Assembly: GCF_001014975.1 (NCBI RefSeq)
Contig: NZ_BBXA01000033.1
Span: forward strand, 62,001-126,000
Length of the DNA: 64,000 bases
Direction of reading: 5' to 3'
Source of the DNA: Novosphingobium sp. MD-1
GTDB lineage: Bacteria; Pseudomonadota; Alphaproteobacteria; Sphingomonadales; Sphingomonadaceae
The position numbers and the translations under genes are program-made. Under the pieces are notes generated by a model. It searched no databases. It had not been told where the DNA came from and worked only from the letters and a program-made list of their open reading frames with translations. This document shows, in pieces, positions 1 through 10,414 of this stretch (its first letter is position 1; the number at the start of each line of letters is the position of its first letter).

Positions 1-341
1 GCCAGCAAGCCGGCAAGGCCAACGCGGCGCCCGTGCTTGAACGCCAGCACCAGATCGCGCGAGGCATCGTTGTAAAGCGTCGCCGCCGTGACCCCTTCAT
101 GCTTCGGTGGACTGGCCAGACAGGGCGCGCAGATCAGATGCCCGTCATCGCGATGCTCTTCGCCCAGCGGCCTCTGGCAGAGCGCGCAGGCGGGATCGCC
201 CGGAATGGCGAGCCTGCCCCAGCAGGCCACGCACAACCCGCCCTGCCGGGCCAGCGGATCGCCGCACAGCGGGCAGCGCGGCGGAAAGAGCAGGTCGATC
301 ACCGGGGCCGTCACGGCGGCAAGGGAAGCGGACCGGAGCAT
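1..341 (-). CDS. comF: ComF family phosphoribosyltransferase-like protein (C-terminus cut by window edge)
   Basis: Reading leftward from an ATG at 341, the frame stays open to the window edge, so about 113 N-terminal codons are visible. The protein begins MLRSASLAAVTAPVIDLLFP and carries a double zinc ribbon of the ComF type: CPLCGDPL, then CVACW, then CALCQRPLGEE and CAPCL. It continues into TAATLYNDASRDLVLAFKHG, the usual start of the phosphoribosyltransferase-like fold. ComF homologues are linked to DNA uptake in competent bacteria, but in alphaproteobacteria the role is mostly untested. It is divergent from the methyltransferase gene, an arrangement I believe is common in sphingomonads (recall, not checked). 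The catalytic half lies outside the window. Confidence 0.85.
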   Translation of the reverse strand, partial: MLRSASLAAVTAPVIDLLFPPRCPLCGDPLARQGGLCVACWGRLAIPGDPACALCQRPLGEEHRDDGHLICAPCLASPPKHEGVTAATLYNDASRDLVLAFKHGRRVGLAGLL

Positions 342-406
342 GAACCGTGTTGTCCGCCCGGAACGGGGGCTTGGCAAGAGCATCCCGAACGGGCAGGCAG
401 CCGCGC

Positions 407-1213
407 ATGGCTTCCGCGCTTCCCCCCGCCCCCGCACCGCCCGCGTCACCGCCGACCATCTTCTCAGCCGCTCGCCGCGCCGCGCTCCGCGCGCGGATGC
501 GCCGGCTGCAGCAGCGCCCGGACGCGGCGCGCTACGTAGTGGACGACATGGTGGAGGACGTGCTCGACCGCCTGTCGTTCCTGCGCCACGCCCCGGCCCG
601 GGCGCTGGTGATCGGCGACTGGACCGGCACGCTCGCCACAGCACTGGCCGCGCAGGGATGCGCCGTCACCCGCGCCGATCCGGTGCCCGGCCCTGGCGAA
701 ACGCCGATCGACGAGGAAAACCCGATCCCGGCGAGCGAAGGCTTCGACCTCGTCGCCAGCCTCGGCACGCTCGATACCGTCAACGATCTGCCCGGCGCGC
801 TGCTGCACTTGCGCCGCGCGCTGGCGCCCGATGGCCTTGCGATCATGAGCTTCAGCGGCGCGGGCAGCCTCCCCGCCCTGCGCGCGATCATGCTCGCGGC
901 CGACGGCGACCGCCCCGCCCCGCGCATCCACCCGCAAGTGGACGTCCGCGCCGGCGGGCAACTGCTCCAGCGCTGCGGCTTTGCGGCGCCGGTGATCGAC
1001 AGCCGCTCGCTACCCGTGCGCTTCGGCAGCCTGGAACGGCTGGTGGGCGATGTGCGGGCGCAGGGGCTGAGCAACTGCCTCGCCCGCTCCGGCCCGGCGC
1101 TGGGCAAGGCTGCGCTGGCTAGGGCACGGGCCGCTTTCGCCGGACAAGCCGACGCGGAAGGCCGCGTGACCGAGACGTTCGAAATCCTGACGCTCAGCGG
1201 CTGGCGGAAGTAA
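407..1213 (+). CDS. SAM-dependent methyltransferase, BioC/NDUFAF5-like
   Basis: A 268-residue protein with a class I methyltransferase fold. ALVIGDWTGTLATALAA is a divergent glycine-rich SAM-binding loop, FDLVASLGTLDTVNDLPGAL resembles the post-II region of BioC-like enzymes, and LRRALAPDGLAIMSFSGAGSL is the characteristic strand-turn before the substrate region. The closest family I can name is the BioC/NDUFAF5-type methyltransferase; the substrate is unknown. I start it at the ATG at 407 (MASALPPAP), which has a GGCAGG-like ribosome site. An upstream in-frame ATG at 347 would add 20 residues that look non-coding and would crowd the divergent comF promoter. It converges with ppdK, 22 bases away. 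Confidence 0.75.
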   Translation: MASALPPAPAPPASPPTIFSAARRAALRARMRRLQQRPDAARYVVDDMVEDVLDRLSFLRHAPARALVIGDWTGTLATALAAQGCAVTRADPVPGPGETPIDEENPIPASEGFDLVASLGTLDTVNDLPGALLHLRRALAPDGLAIMSFSGAGSLPALRAIMLAADGDRPAPRIHPQVDVRAGGQLLQRCGFAAPVIDSRSLPVRFGSLERLVGDVRAQGLSNCLARSGPALGKAALARARAAFAGQADAEGRVTETFEILTLSGWRK

Positions 1214-1235
1214 CCCTCCGCCAGCGCGCCCTTTA

Positions 1236-3899
<2,664 letters not shown>

Positions 3900-3986
3900 C
3901 GTAAAAAGCCGTTCCCTGACGAAGTTGACGAAGCTGGATTTATCGTTGTCGTTGCTCGCGGGGGGACGAACCGGCGCCCCCGCCCC

Positions 3987-6440
3987 TTATCCTTCGATGC
4001 GCCCGAAATCGGCGACCTTGTGCACCGCAGCACGGAAACGGTCAAGCAAACCCAAGCGATTCGCGCGCTTGTTCGCATCCGCATCGTTGACGGTAACGGT
4101 CTCGAAGAAGGAATCGATTGGCGCGCGCAGCGTGGCAAGAGCCGCCATCGCGCCGGTGAAATCCTCCGCTGCGACAGCGGCTTCGGCGCGGGGGCTAGCA
4201 ACGGCCAGCGCCTCGATCAGCGCCTGTTCGGCGGGTTCGGGCGTGTAGGCCAGCACGGTGGGCGAATGCGCCATCTGGTCGGCAATGCCCTCGAACGCGG
4301 GATCGTCCACCATCACCAGCGGGTCTTCCTCGCCATCGGGCGGGATGATGTCCGCCGCGGAGAAGCCTTCCTTCTTGAGGATGTTCGCCGCGCGCTTGTA
4401 CCCGGCCAGCAGGTTCGCGCCGTCCTCGGTGCCGATGAACGCCTGCAGCGCATGGACGCGGGCGAGCAGGCGGACGAGATCGTCCTCGCCGCCGAGCGCG
4501 AACACCGCATCGATCAGATCGTGGCGAACGCCGGCTTCGCGTTGCTGGACCTTGAGGCGGTCAATAAGGAAGTCTTTGGCAAAATAGAAAGCACCTTGGT
4601 AAGAAATTGCAAAATTCTGTATTTCTTGGGCTTTTGCGCGTGCTTGCGCTAAAGCCTGCTCTTTCTCGCTAGATATTTCAGAAATCTTCTTGTTCGCGAA
4701 GAAGGCCTTTACCTCATCATTTTCCAATGTGGCTTCACGCACAGAATTGTAGAGCTCTTCAATCTCAAATTGGTAATGCTCATCAAGCCATGCTTCGACC
4801 TCTTGCACATGATCGCCCCCCTTCTTTATAAGATACATTCCGATAAAATCGGAAGCTTCGTTTATCCGCCGTAGACCATGCTTGAGCCATATTGAGAGTA
4901 GTGAGTAGCCGTTTCGACGAAGAGCAAATGGGTCCTTTGAACCCGTCGGGCGCTGTTGTATGGCTTCAAATGCAAATAGGGTATCCAGCTTATCCGCCAG
5001 CGCCACGGCCACCGTGACCGGCGCGGTGGGCACGTCATCGCCCTGCCCGACCGGCTTGTAGTGATCGCGGATCGCATCGGCCACGGCATCGGGCAGACCT
5101 TCGGCGCGGGCGTAGTATCCGCCCATAAGGCCCTGGAGTTCGGGGAATTCCCCAACCATCTCGGTGACGAGATCGGCCTTGCACAGCCGCGCGGCGAGCT
5201 CGGCCTGGTCGGCCAGACTCCCCTCCCGCTCGCGGGAGGGGTTGGGGGTGGGCCGGGATTGGGCGGGCGTCTCGTCAGGCCCACCCCCGGCCTCTCCCGC
5301 ATGCGGGAGGGGGGATTCCTGGACAATGCCCTCTTCCACCAGCCAGCGCGCCAGCTTGGCCACGCGCTCCACCTTGTCGGCGACAGTGCCGAGCTTTTCG
5401 TGGAAGGTGATCCGCTGGAGTTTCTCGGCATGGACCGAAAGCGGCACCTTGCGGTCCTGCTGCCAGAAGAAGCGCGCGTCCGAAAGGCGCGCGGCCAGCA
5501 CCTTGCGGTTGCCGGCCACGATCTCCGCCCCGCCATCGCTCGGCACGATGTTGGCGGTGCAGACGAAGGCGTTGGCGAGCTTGCCATCGGCATCGCGGCA
5601 GATGAAATATTTCTGGTTAGTCCGCGCGGTTAGCTGGATAACTTCAGGCGGAACCTCAAGATATTCCGCGTCGAAGCGGCCCAGCAGCGGCACCGGCCAT
5701 TCGGTGAGGCCGGCGTTTTCGACAACCAGCCCTTCATCCTCCACCAGCGTCAGCCCGGCGGCGCTGGCCACGGCGCGGGCCTGGTCGCGCACGATCGCCT
5801 CGCGCTCCGCGTGATCCACCAGCACGTGCGCGTCGCGCAGCTTGGCCGCGTAATCGCCCACGCCATCAATGGTGATTTCGCCGGGCGCGTGGAAGCGGTG
5901 ACCGCGCGTGATCCGGCCGGCGCGGATCCCGCCGACCTCGCAATCAACCACTTCGCCATCGAGCAGCGCCACGATCGCGGAGAGCGGGCGCACCCAGCGC
6001 AGGCTTTCGGTGGACAGCGAGGCCGCGCCCCAGCGCTGGCTCTTGGGCCATGGGAACGCGCGGACGATGGCGGGGATCGCCTCGGCCAGCACATCGGCGG
6101 TGGCGCGGCCGGGCTTCTCGCTGACCGCGAACCACACGCCATCGCGCTCGGTCAACTGGTCCTTGGTCAGTCCGGTCTTGCGCAGGAAGCCTTCGAGCGC
6201 CTGTTCGGGCGCGGAGGTGCGCGGCCCCTTCACTTCCTCGCTCACCGCCTCGGTCGCGGCGGGCAGGCCACGCGCGATCAGCGCAAGACGGCGCGGCGTG
6301 GTCCAGATGGTAAGGTCGCCCACCGAGAGGCCGGCAGCGGCAAGATGATCGCGGAACAGCTTTTCCAGCGAGGCGCGCGCGCCGGCCTGCATCCGCGCGG
6401 GGATTTCCTCGCAGCGCAATTCGAGCAAAAAGTCCGGCAT
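3987..6440 (-). CDS. glyS: Glycyl-tRNA synthetase beta subunit, with two unusual internal segments
   Basis: Beta chain of the heterotetrameric class II glycyl-tRNA synthetase, which charges tRNA-Gly together with GlyQ. The protein starts MPDFLLELRCEEIPARMQ at the ATG at 6440, and has family hallmarks such as KADLVTEMVGEFPELQG, LADKLDTL and GSKDPFALRR, and the C-terminal anticodon-binding region LFDRVMV-like LVMVDDPAFEG. At 817 residues it is about 100 longer than typical homologues. Two places explain this. Residues about 375-408 are encoded by a long inverted repeat (5219-5314) and read as Pro/Gly-rich sequence. Residues about 485-620 are encoded by AT-rich DNA (about 4575-4985) with ATA, CTT and GGA codons foreign to the gene. 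The frame stays open through both, so the product is probably functional. It lies downstream of glyQ. Confidence 0.95.
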   Translation of the reverse strand: MPDFLLELRCEEIPARMQAGARASLEKLFRDHLAAAGLSVGDLTIWTTPRRLALIARGLPAATEAVSEEVKGPRTSAPEQALEGFLRKTGLTKDQLTERDGVWFAVSEKPGRATADVLAEAIPAIVRAFPWPKSQRWGAASLSTESLRWVRPLSAIVALLDGEVVDCEVGGIRAGRITRGHRFHAPGEITIDGVGDYAAKLRDAHVLVDHAEREAIVRDQARAVASAAGLTLVEDEGLVVENAGLTEWPVPLLGRFDAEYLEVPPEVIQLTARTNQKYFICRDADGKLANAFVCTANIVPSDGGAEIVAGNRKVLAARLSDARFFWQQDRKVPLSVHAEKLQRITFHEKLGTVADKVERVAKLARWLVEEGIVQESPLPHAGEAGGGPDETPAQSRPTPNPSREREGSLADQAELAARLCKADLVTEMVGEFPELQGLMGGYYARAEGLPDAVADAIRDHYKPVGQGDDVPTAPVTVAVALADKLDTLFAFEAIQQRPTGSKDPFALRRNGYSLLSIWLKHGLRRINEASDFIGMYLIKKGGDHVQEVEAWLDEHYQFEIEELYNSVREATLENDEVKAFFANKKISEISSEKEQALAQARAKAQEIQNFAISYQGAFYFAKDFLIDRLKVQQREAGVRHDLIDAVFALGGEDDLVRLLARVHALQAFIGTEDGANLLAGYKRAANILKKEGFSAADIIPPDGEEDPLVMVDDPAFEGIADQMAHSPTVLAYTPEPAEQALIEALAVASPRAEAAVAAEDFTGAMAALATLRAPIDSFFETVTVNDADANKRANRLGLLDRFRAAVHKVADFGRIEG
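4575..4985 (-). other. AT-rich, compositionally foreign segment inside glyS
   Basis: A hand count over 4621-4800 gives about 80 G/C out of 180 bases, against roughly two-thirds in the flanking glyS sequence. The encoded stretch runs from just after KDPFALRR to just before RLKVQQREAG. It includes Lys/Glu/Phe-rich sequence such as FFANKKISEISSEKEQ and an Ala/Gln-rich helix ALAQARAKAQEIQN. Both boundaries fall at well-conserved GlyS motifs, which suggests a homologous-recombination patch or insertion from a lower-GC donor. This is inferred from composition; the donor is unknown. Confidence 0.6.
5219..5314. repeat. Long palindromic repeat inserted in frame in glyS
   Basis: Arms at about 5219-5254 and 5278-5314 are near-perfect reverse complements of about 37 bases. 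Each arm itself contains a smaller hairpin: CCCTCCCGC/GCGGGAGGG in the left and CTCCCGC/GCGGGAG in the right. This compound structure is what dispersed palindromic (REP/BIME-like) elements look like, and the bases around CCCTCCCG..CGGGAGGGG resemble an intergenic repeat I know from sphingomonads. Here it lies inside an essential gene. Its length keeps the frame and it adds about 32 residues (SPLPHAGEAGGGPDETPAQ and onward). Confidence 0.85.
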
Positions 6441-6451
6441 CACGCCCTCCC

Positions 6452-6517
6452 CCGTTCGTGTCGAGCGCAGGCGAGGCACTGTGCGCAACGGTTCTCGACT
6501 TCGCTCGAACCGAACGG
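6452..6517. repeat. Imperfect inverted repeat between glyQ and glyS
   Basis: Two arms of about 24 bases (6452-6475 and 6494-6517) are reverse complements with about five mismatches, around an 18-base loop. The right arm, CTCGACTTCGCTCGAACCGA, resembles a dispersed intergenic repeat seen in sphingomonad genomes (from memory, not searched). It ends only 11 bases before the glyS start codon on the minus strand, so it could form a hairpin in the glyQ-glyS transcript. Confidence 0.7.
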
Positions 6518-6552
6518 ATGCGGAAGCGCAACGGAGAGGCGGTTCATTCTGT

Positions 6553-7470
6553 TCATGCCGTCCACCCCGGATAGGCCTGCGCCCATTCGTCCTTGAATTT
6601 GTCCATGTAGGCCTCGCACGATCCCCGCGCGAGGTCGCGCACGCGGCCCATGTAGCTGGCGCGTTCCTGCACCGAGATCACGCCGCGCGCCTGCAACAGG
6701 TTGAACAGGTGGCTGGCCTCGATCGCCTGTTCGTAGGCCGCGATGGGCACGCCGGCATCGAGCGAGCGGCGGCATTCCTCCTCGGCGCGGCGGAAGCCTT
6801 CGAACAGGCTGTCGGTATCGGCCACCTCGAAGTTCCACTTCGACATCTCGCGCTCGTTCTCAAGGAACACGTCGCCATAAGAGACGCCGTGATTGTTGAA
6901 CGCGAGATCGTAAACGTTGTCGACGCCCTGGATATACATCGCCAGGCGCTCCAGCCCGTAGGTCAACTCGCCCGCCACCGGCTTGCAATCGAACCCGCCC
7001 ATCTGCTGGAAATAGGTGAACTGGGTGACTTCCATGCCATCGCACCAGACTTCCCAGCCCAGCCCCCAGGCCCCGAGCGTGGGCGATTCCCAGTCGTCCT
7101 CCACGAAACGGATATCGTGCAGCAGCGGATCGACGCCGATCGTTCGCAGGCTTTCGAGATAAAGCTCCTGCAGGTTTTCCGGGCTGGGCTTCAGGATCAC
7201 CTGATACTGGTAGTAATGCTGAAGCCGGTTCGGGTTCTCGCCATAGCGCCCGTCGGTGGGCCGGCGACAGGGCTGCACGAACGCGGCGTTCCACGGCTGC
7301 GGACCCAGCGCGCGCAGCGTGGTGGCGGGATGGAACGTGCCCGCGCCCATGCGCATATCGTAAGGCTGGAGGATCAGGCAGCCCTGCTCGCTCCAGAACG
7401 CGTGAAGGCGCAGGATGATATCCTGCAGGCTGAGCGGCCCCGTGGGGGATGCTTGGGTATGATCGGCCAT
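6553..7470 (-). CDS. glyQ: Glycyl-tRNA synthetase alpha subunit
   Basis: Catalytic subunit of the alpha2beta2 glycyl-tRNA synthetase. The 305 residues are normal for the family. Signatures include LQDIILRLHAFWSEQGCLIL at the N-terminus, GAGTFHPATTLRALGP, RRPTDGRYGENPNRLQHYYQ (class II motif 2 region) and ELTYGLERLAMYIQGVDNVY (motif 3). It precedes glyS on the same strand. The 112-base gap is longer than usual for this pair and is largely filled by an inverted repeat. The C-terminal PGWTA ends close to the family norm. Confidence 0.97.
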   Translation of the reverse strand: MADHTQASPTGPLSLQDIILRLHAFWSEQGCLILQPYDMRMGAGTFHPATTLRALGPQPWNAAFVQPCRRPTDGRYGENPNRLQHYYQYQVILKPSPENLQELYLESLRTIGVDPLLHDIRFVEDDWESPTLGAWGLGWEVWCDGMEVTQFTYFQQMGGFDCKPVAGELTYGLERLAMYIQGVDNVYDLAFNNHGVSYGDVFLENEREMSKWNFEVADTDSLFEGFRRAEEECRRSLDAGVPIAAYEQAIEASHLFNLLQARGVISVQERASYMGRVRDLARGSCEAYMDKFKDEWAQAYPGWTA

Positions 7471-7593
7471 GGCCCGGGCCTTTGGCCGATGGAGGCCCGC
7501 AAATCAACTTTGCCGTGCGGCGGGCGGTGCGATTTTGCCGGGCGATTGCATCGCGGCAATAGTTCGTTCATCGCGCCGGGGTAGGCAGGAGCG

Positions 7594-8556
7594 ATGTCGA
7601 TGACCGCATTTTTCCGAACCGCGCCGCTCCGCCGGCTGACCAAACCGCTTGCCGCGCTGGCGCTGGCGGGCCTGTTCGCCGGGCCGGCGCTGGCGCGCGA
7701 ACAGGCGGCGCCCGCCCCGGCAACGCCGGTTGCAGCCCCCGCTCCGGCGCCGCAGGTGGTCCATCCGGCGCTGTGGAAAGTGGCGGACGGCGATACCACG
7801 ATCTACCTGTTCGGCACCGTCCACGTGCTCAAGCCAGGCTACGACTGGCTTAACGGGCCGCTGAAGCAGGCGCTCGACGGGTCGGACGACCTGGTGACCG
7901 AAGTGCTTGATCCGGTGGGCGGCGAGGCGCAGGCGGCGCTGCTTTCACGCGCGACACTGCCCGAAGGCCAGACGCTGCGCGCGCTGATGGACGCGCCGCA
8001 GCGCACTGCCTTTGAAACGCTGCTGGGCCGCGTGGGATTGCAGGCGCAAGCCTTCGACCGGTTCAAGCCGTGGTACGCCGCCGTCGTGCTCTCCTCGCTG
8101 CCGATGATGAGCCAGGGCCTCAGCCCAAAGGACGGCGCCGAAGCCACGCTCAACGCGTATCCGGGCGGCAAGGCGCGGACGCGCACCGGGCTGGAGACGA
8201 TCGACTACCAACTCGGCCTTTTCGATACGCTGCCGGCCGATGCGCAGCTTGCCTACCTTGGCAACGTGGTGCGCGATTACGACAAGATCGGGCCGGAGAT
8301 CGACAGCCTGATCGCCGCCTGGGGCAAGGGCGATGCCGAGGCGCTGGCCACGATCATGAACGCCGACATGGACGATCCGCGCCTGACCGAGACGCTGCTG
8401 GTCGGCCGCAACCGGCACTGGGCGCAATGGATCAAGGCGCGGCTGGACAAGCCCGGCACGGTGTTCGTCGCGGTGGGCGCCGGGCATCTCGCCGGCAAGG
8501 GCAGCGTGCAGGAACAACTCGCCGCGCTCGGCCTCGCCACGCAGCGGGTGCAATGA
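7594..8556 (+). CDS. TraB/GumN family protein (first of two tandem copies), exported
   Basis: A 320-residue TraB/GumN (ChaN-like fold) protein with an N-terminal signal peptide (LAALALAGLFAGPALA, cleavage before REQAA) and then an Ala/Pro-rich linker. The core begins ALWKVADGDTTIYLFGTVHV, where the GTVHV element carries the family's conserved His. It continues with PMMSQGLSPKDGAEA and TGLETIDYQLGLFDTLP and ends with FVAVGAGHLAGKGSVQEQL, the second conserved GxGH element. Members are proposed to be metal-dependent hydrolases or peptidases, but no substrate is known. AGGAG lies just upstream; the ATG at 7600 has better spacing than that at 7594. It overlaps the next gene by ATGA, so the two are co-translated. 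Confidence 0.85.
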   Translation: MSMTAFFRTAPLRRLTKPLAALALAGLFAGPALAREQAAPAPATPVAAPAPAPQVVHPALWKVADGDTTIYLFGTVHVLKPGYDWLNGPLKQALDGSDDLVTEVLDPVGGEAQAALLSRATLPEGQTLRALMDAPQRTAFETLLGRVGLQAQAFDRFKPWYAAVVLSSLPMMSQGLSPKDGAEATLNAYPGGKARTRTGLETIDYQLGLFDTLPADAQLAYLGNVVRDYDKIGPEIDSLIAAWGKGDAEALATIMNADMDDPRLTETLLVGRNRHWAQWIKARLDKPGTVFVAVGAGHLAGKGSVQEQLAALGLATQRVQ

Positions 8557-9470
8557 ACCGGATGAAGACCGGGACCTGGAGGAAGGCCTGTGCGGGCATC
8601 GCGCTGGCGGCGGGTCTGCTGCTGGGCGCGTGCCGGAGCGAGCCGCAGCCCGCTGCCCCGGCGGCGGAATCGCGCGTGGCGCTATGGGAAGTGACCGGCC
8701 CCGGCGGCGCGCGGGGCTGGCTGTTCGGCACCGTTCACGCCCTGCCCGAAGGCACGCGCTGGTCACGCCCCGCGATCGCGCAGGCGCTGGGCGCGGCGGA
8801 CCGGCTGGTGTTCGAGATCGGCGAACCGCTGGACGCGAAGATCGCGGGCGAAGCGCTGGGCCGGCTGGCCTTCACCCGGGGGTTGCCGCCGCCGTCCGAA
8901 CGGATCGACCCCGCCTATCGCGGCAAGCTGGCGGCCGTGTACAAGGACCTTGCGCTGACCGACGCGCAATTCCGCGACGAGGAATCGTGGGCTGTGGCGC
9001 TCCAGATTTCTGCCATCGCCGGGCAGAAGCACGGGATGAGCCCGGACAACGGCGTGGAGCCCGAACTACGGCGCATGGCGAAGGGCAAACTCGTCACCGG
9101 CCTTGAAACCATCGACAGCCAGTTCGGCATCTTCGACCGGCTGGGCGACCGGGAACAGAAAGTGCTGCTGGAACAGGTGGCCGAGGAAGCATCGAGCGGC
9201 AAGGATGACGAGCAGGACATCCTGAAGCTGTGGCTGCGCGGTGATGACCTGGGCATCGCGAAGGAAAGTGAGACCGGCTTTCTGGCCGATCCCGGTCTGC
9301 ACGAAGCGCTGTTGGCCGCGCGCAACCGCAACTGGACAGGACAGATCGACGCCATGCTGAAAGCCGGCGCGCATCCCTTCGTGGCGGTGGGCGCCGCGCA
9401 CGTTTCGGGCACGGACGGCCTGCCCCGGATGCTGGCCGAACGCGGCTGGACGGTGCGGCGCGTGCAATAG
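8553..9470 (+). CDS. TraB/GumN family lipoprotein (second tandem copy)
   Basis: The start codon overlaps the stop of the previous gene (ATGA at 8553-8556). The 305-residue product has a lipoprotein signal ending LAAGLLLGAC, so it is probably membrane-anchored in the periplasm, unlike its soluble neighbour. The paralogous core is clear: GWLFGTVHALPEG, QKHGMSPDNGVEPELR, LVTGLETIDSQFGIFDRL and FVAVGAAHVSGTDGLP match the four blocks of the upstream copy. The final block has AAH where the first copy has AGH; the His is kept. Duplication followed by different localisation is the simplest reading. The function is unknown. Confidence 0.85.
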   Translation: MNRMKTGTWRKACAGIALAAGLLLGACRSEPQPAAPAAESRVALWEVTGPGGARGWLFGTVHALPEGTRWSRPAIAQALGAADRLVFEIGEPLDAKIAGEALGRLAFTRGLPPPSERIDPAYRGKLAAVYKDLALTDAQFRDEESWAVALQISAIAGQKHGMSPDNGVEPELRRMAKGKLVTGLETIDSQFGIFDRLGDREQKVLLEQVAEEASSGKDDEQDILKLWLRGDDLGIAKESETGFLADPGLHEALLAARNRNWTGQIDAMLKAGAHPFVAVGAAHVSGTDGLPRMLAERGWTVRRVQ

Positions 9471-9626
9471 CGCACGGGGCCAGGCCAGAAAGTCTGGCCA
9501 GAAAGGCCGGCAACGCTTGCTTTTTCCGTCCGATCCGCTAAGGGCCGCCGCTTCCCCGGCATGGTCATCCCTGGAGGCGTGCGGGCGGAAACGTGTTCAA
9601 CACAGCATTTTCGGAAGGTACAGACA

Positions 9627-10235
9627 ATGAGCGAGACGCTTACGCTGTCGGCCGAGACGCGCGATCGGGCTGGCAAGGGAGCCTCCCGTGCACTGCGTCG
9701 CGAAGGCCGCACCCCCGCCGTGATCTACGGCGGCAACGAGGATCCGGCCGCGATCCACGTCGGGGAAAAGGAACTGGTCAAGGCGCTTGGCACCGGCCAC
9801 TTCTTCAACTCGATCGTCGAGCTCACCGTCGGCGGCAAGACCGTCCGCACGCTGCCCAAGGACGTTGCGTTCCACCCGGTTTCGGACCGTCCGCTGCATG
9901 CCGACTTCCTGCGCCTTTCGGCCGACCACGCCGTTCACGTGAACGTGCCGGTGGTCTTCGCCAACGAAGAGAAGTCGCCCGGCCTGAAGAAGGGCGGCGT
10001 TCTCAACGTGGTCCGTCACGAACTCGAACTGGTCTGCGCGCCGGATTCGATCCCCGATGACATCGTGGTCGACGTGACCGGCTTCGAAGTGGGCGATTCG
10101 ATCCACATCAGCTCGGTGACGCTGCCGGCTGGCGTGAAGACGGCGATCACCGATCGCGATTTCACCATCGCCACGATCGTTGCCCCCTCCTCGCTCAAGA
10201 GCGAAGAAGGCGATACGACCAAGACCGAAGCCTGA
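9627..10235 (+). CDS. rplY: 50S ribosomal protein L25/general stress protein Ctc
   Basis: Binds 5S rRNA in the large ribosomal subunit. The 202-residue protein is the long CTC form: an N-terminal L25 beta-barrel (MSETLTLSAETRDRAGKGAS, then LRREGRTPAVIYGG near residue 27) plus the C-terminal TL5-type domain (HVNVPVVFANEEKSPGLKKG, then IPDDIVVDVTGFEVGDSIHI). The start at 9627 matches the family. An upstream in-frame codon exists but encodes unrelated sequence. It sits ahead of pth, its usual partner, with a terminator between them, so read-through or a separate pth promoter is implied. Confidence 0.97.
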   Translation: MSETLTLSAETRDRAGKGASRALRREGRTPAVIYGGNEDPAAIHVGEKELVKALGTGHFFNSIVELTVGGKTVRTLPKDVAFHPVSDRPLHADFLRLSADHAVHVNVPVVFANEEKSPGLKKGGVLNVVRHELELVCAPDSIPDDIVVDVTGFEVGDSIHISSVTLPAGVKTAITDRDFTIATIVAPSSLKSEEGDTTKTEA

Positions 10236-10290
10236 TCTTCAGGCAAGCGTTTCCGCCGTCCCTCTATCAAGAGGCCGACGGCGGAGCCGG

Positions 10291-10332
10291 AAAGAAGCCC
10301 CCTTCCGCCCCGCGCGGGAGGGGTTCTTTTTT
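10291..10332 (+). terminator. Rho-independent terminator after rplY
   Basis: The stem AGAAgCCCCCTTCC pairs with GGGAGGGGTTCT around a CG-rich loop, with one bulged G and one G-T pair. It is followed by a run of six T (about 10327-10332). It lies 55 bases after the rplY stop. Confidence 0.8.
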
Positions 10333-10414
10333 GCCTGGCGGTTGTTTTCACATGCCGTCTGGCCTGATGCGCCCGACACTGTAAACGGGCGCAAAGCGAA
10401 GGAGCATCACCGCC

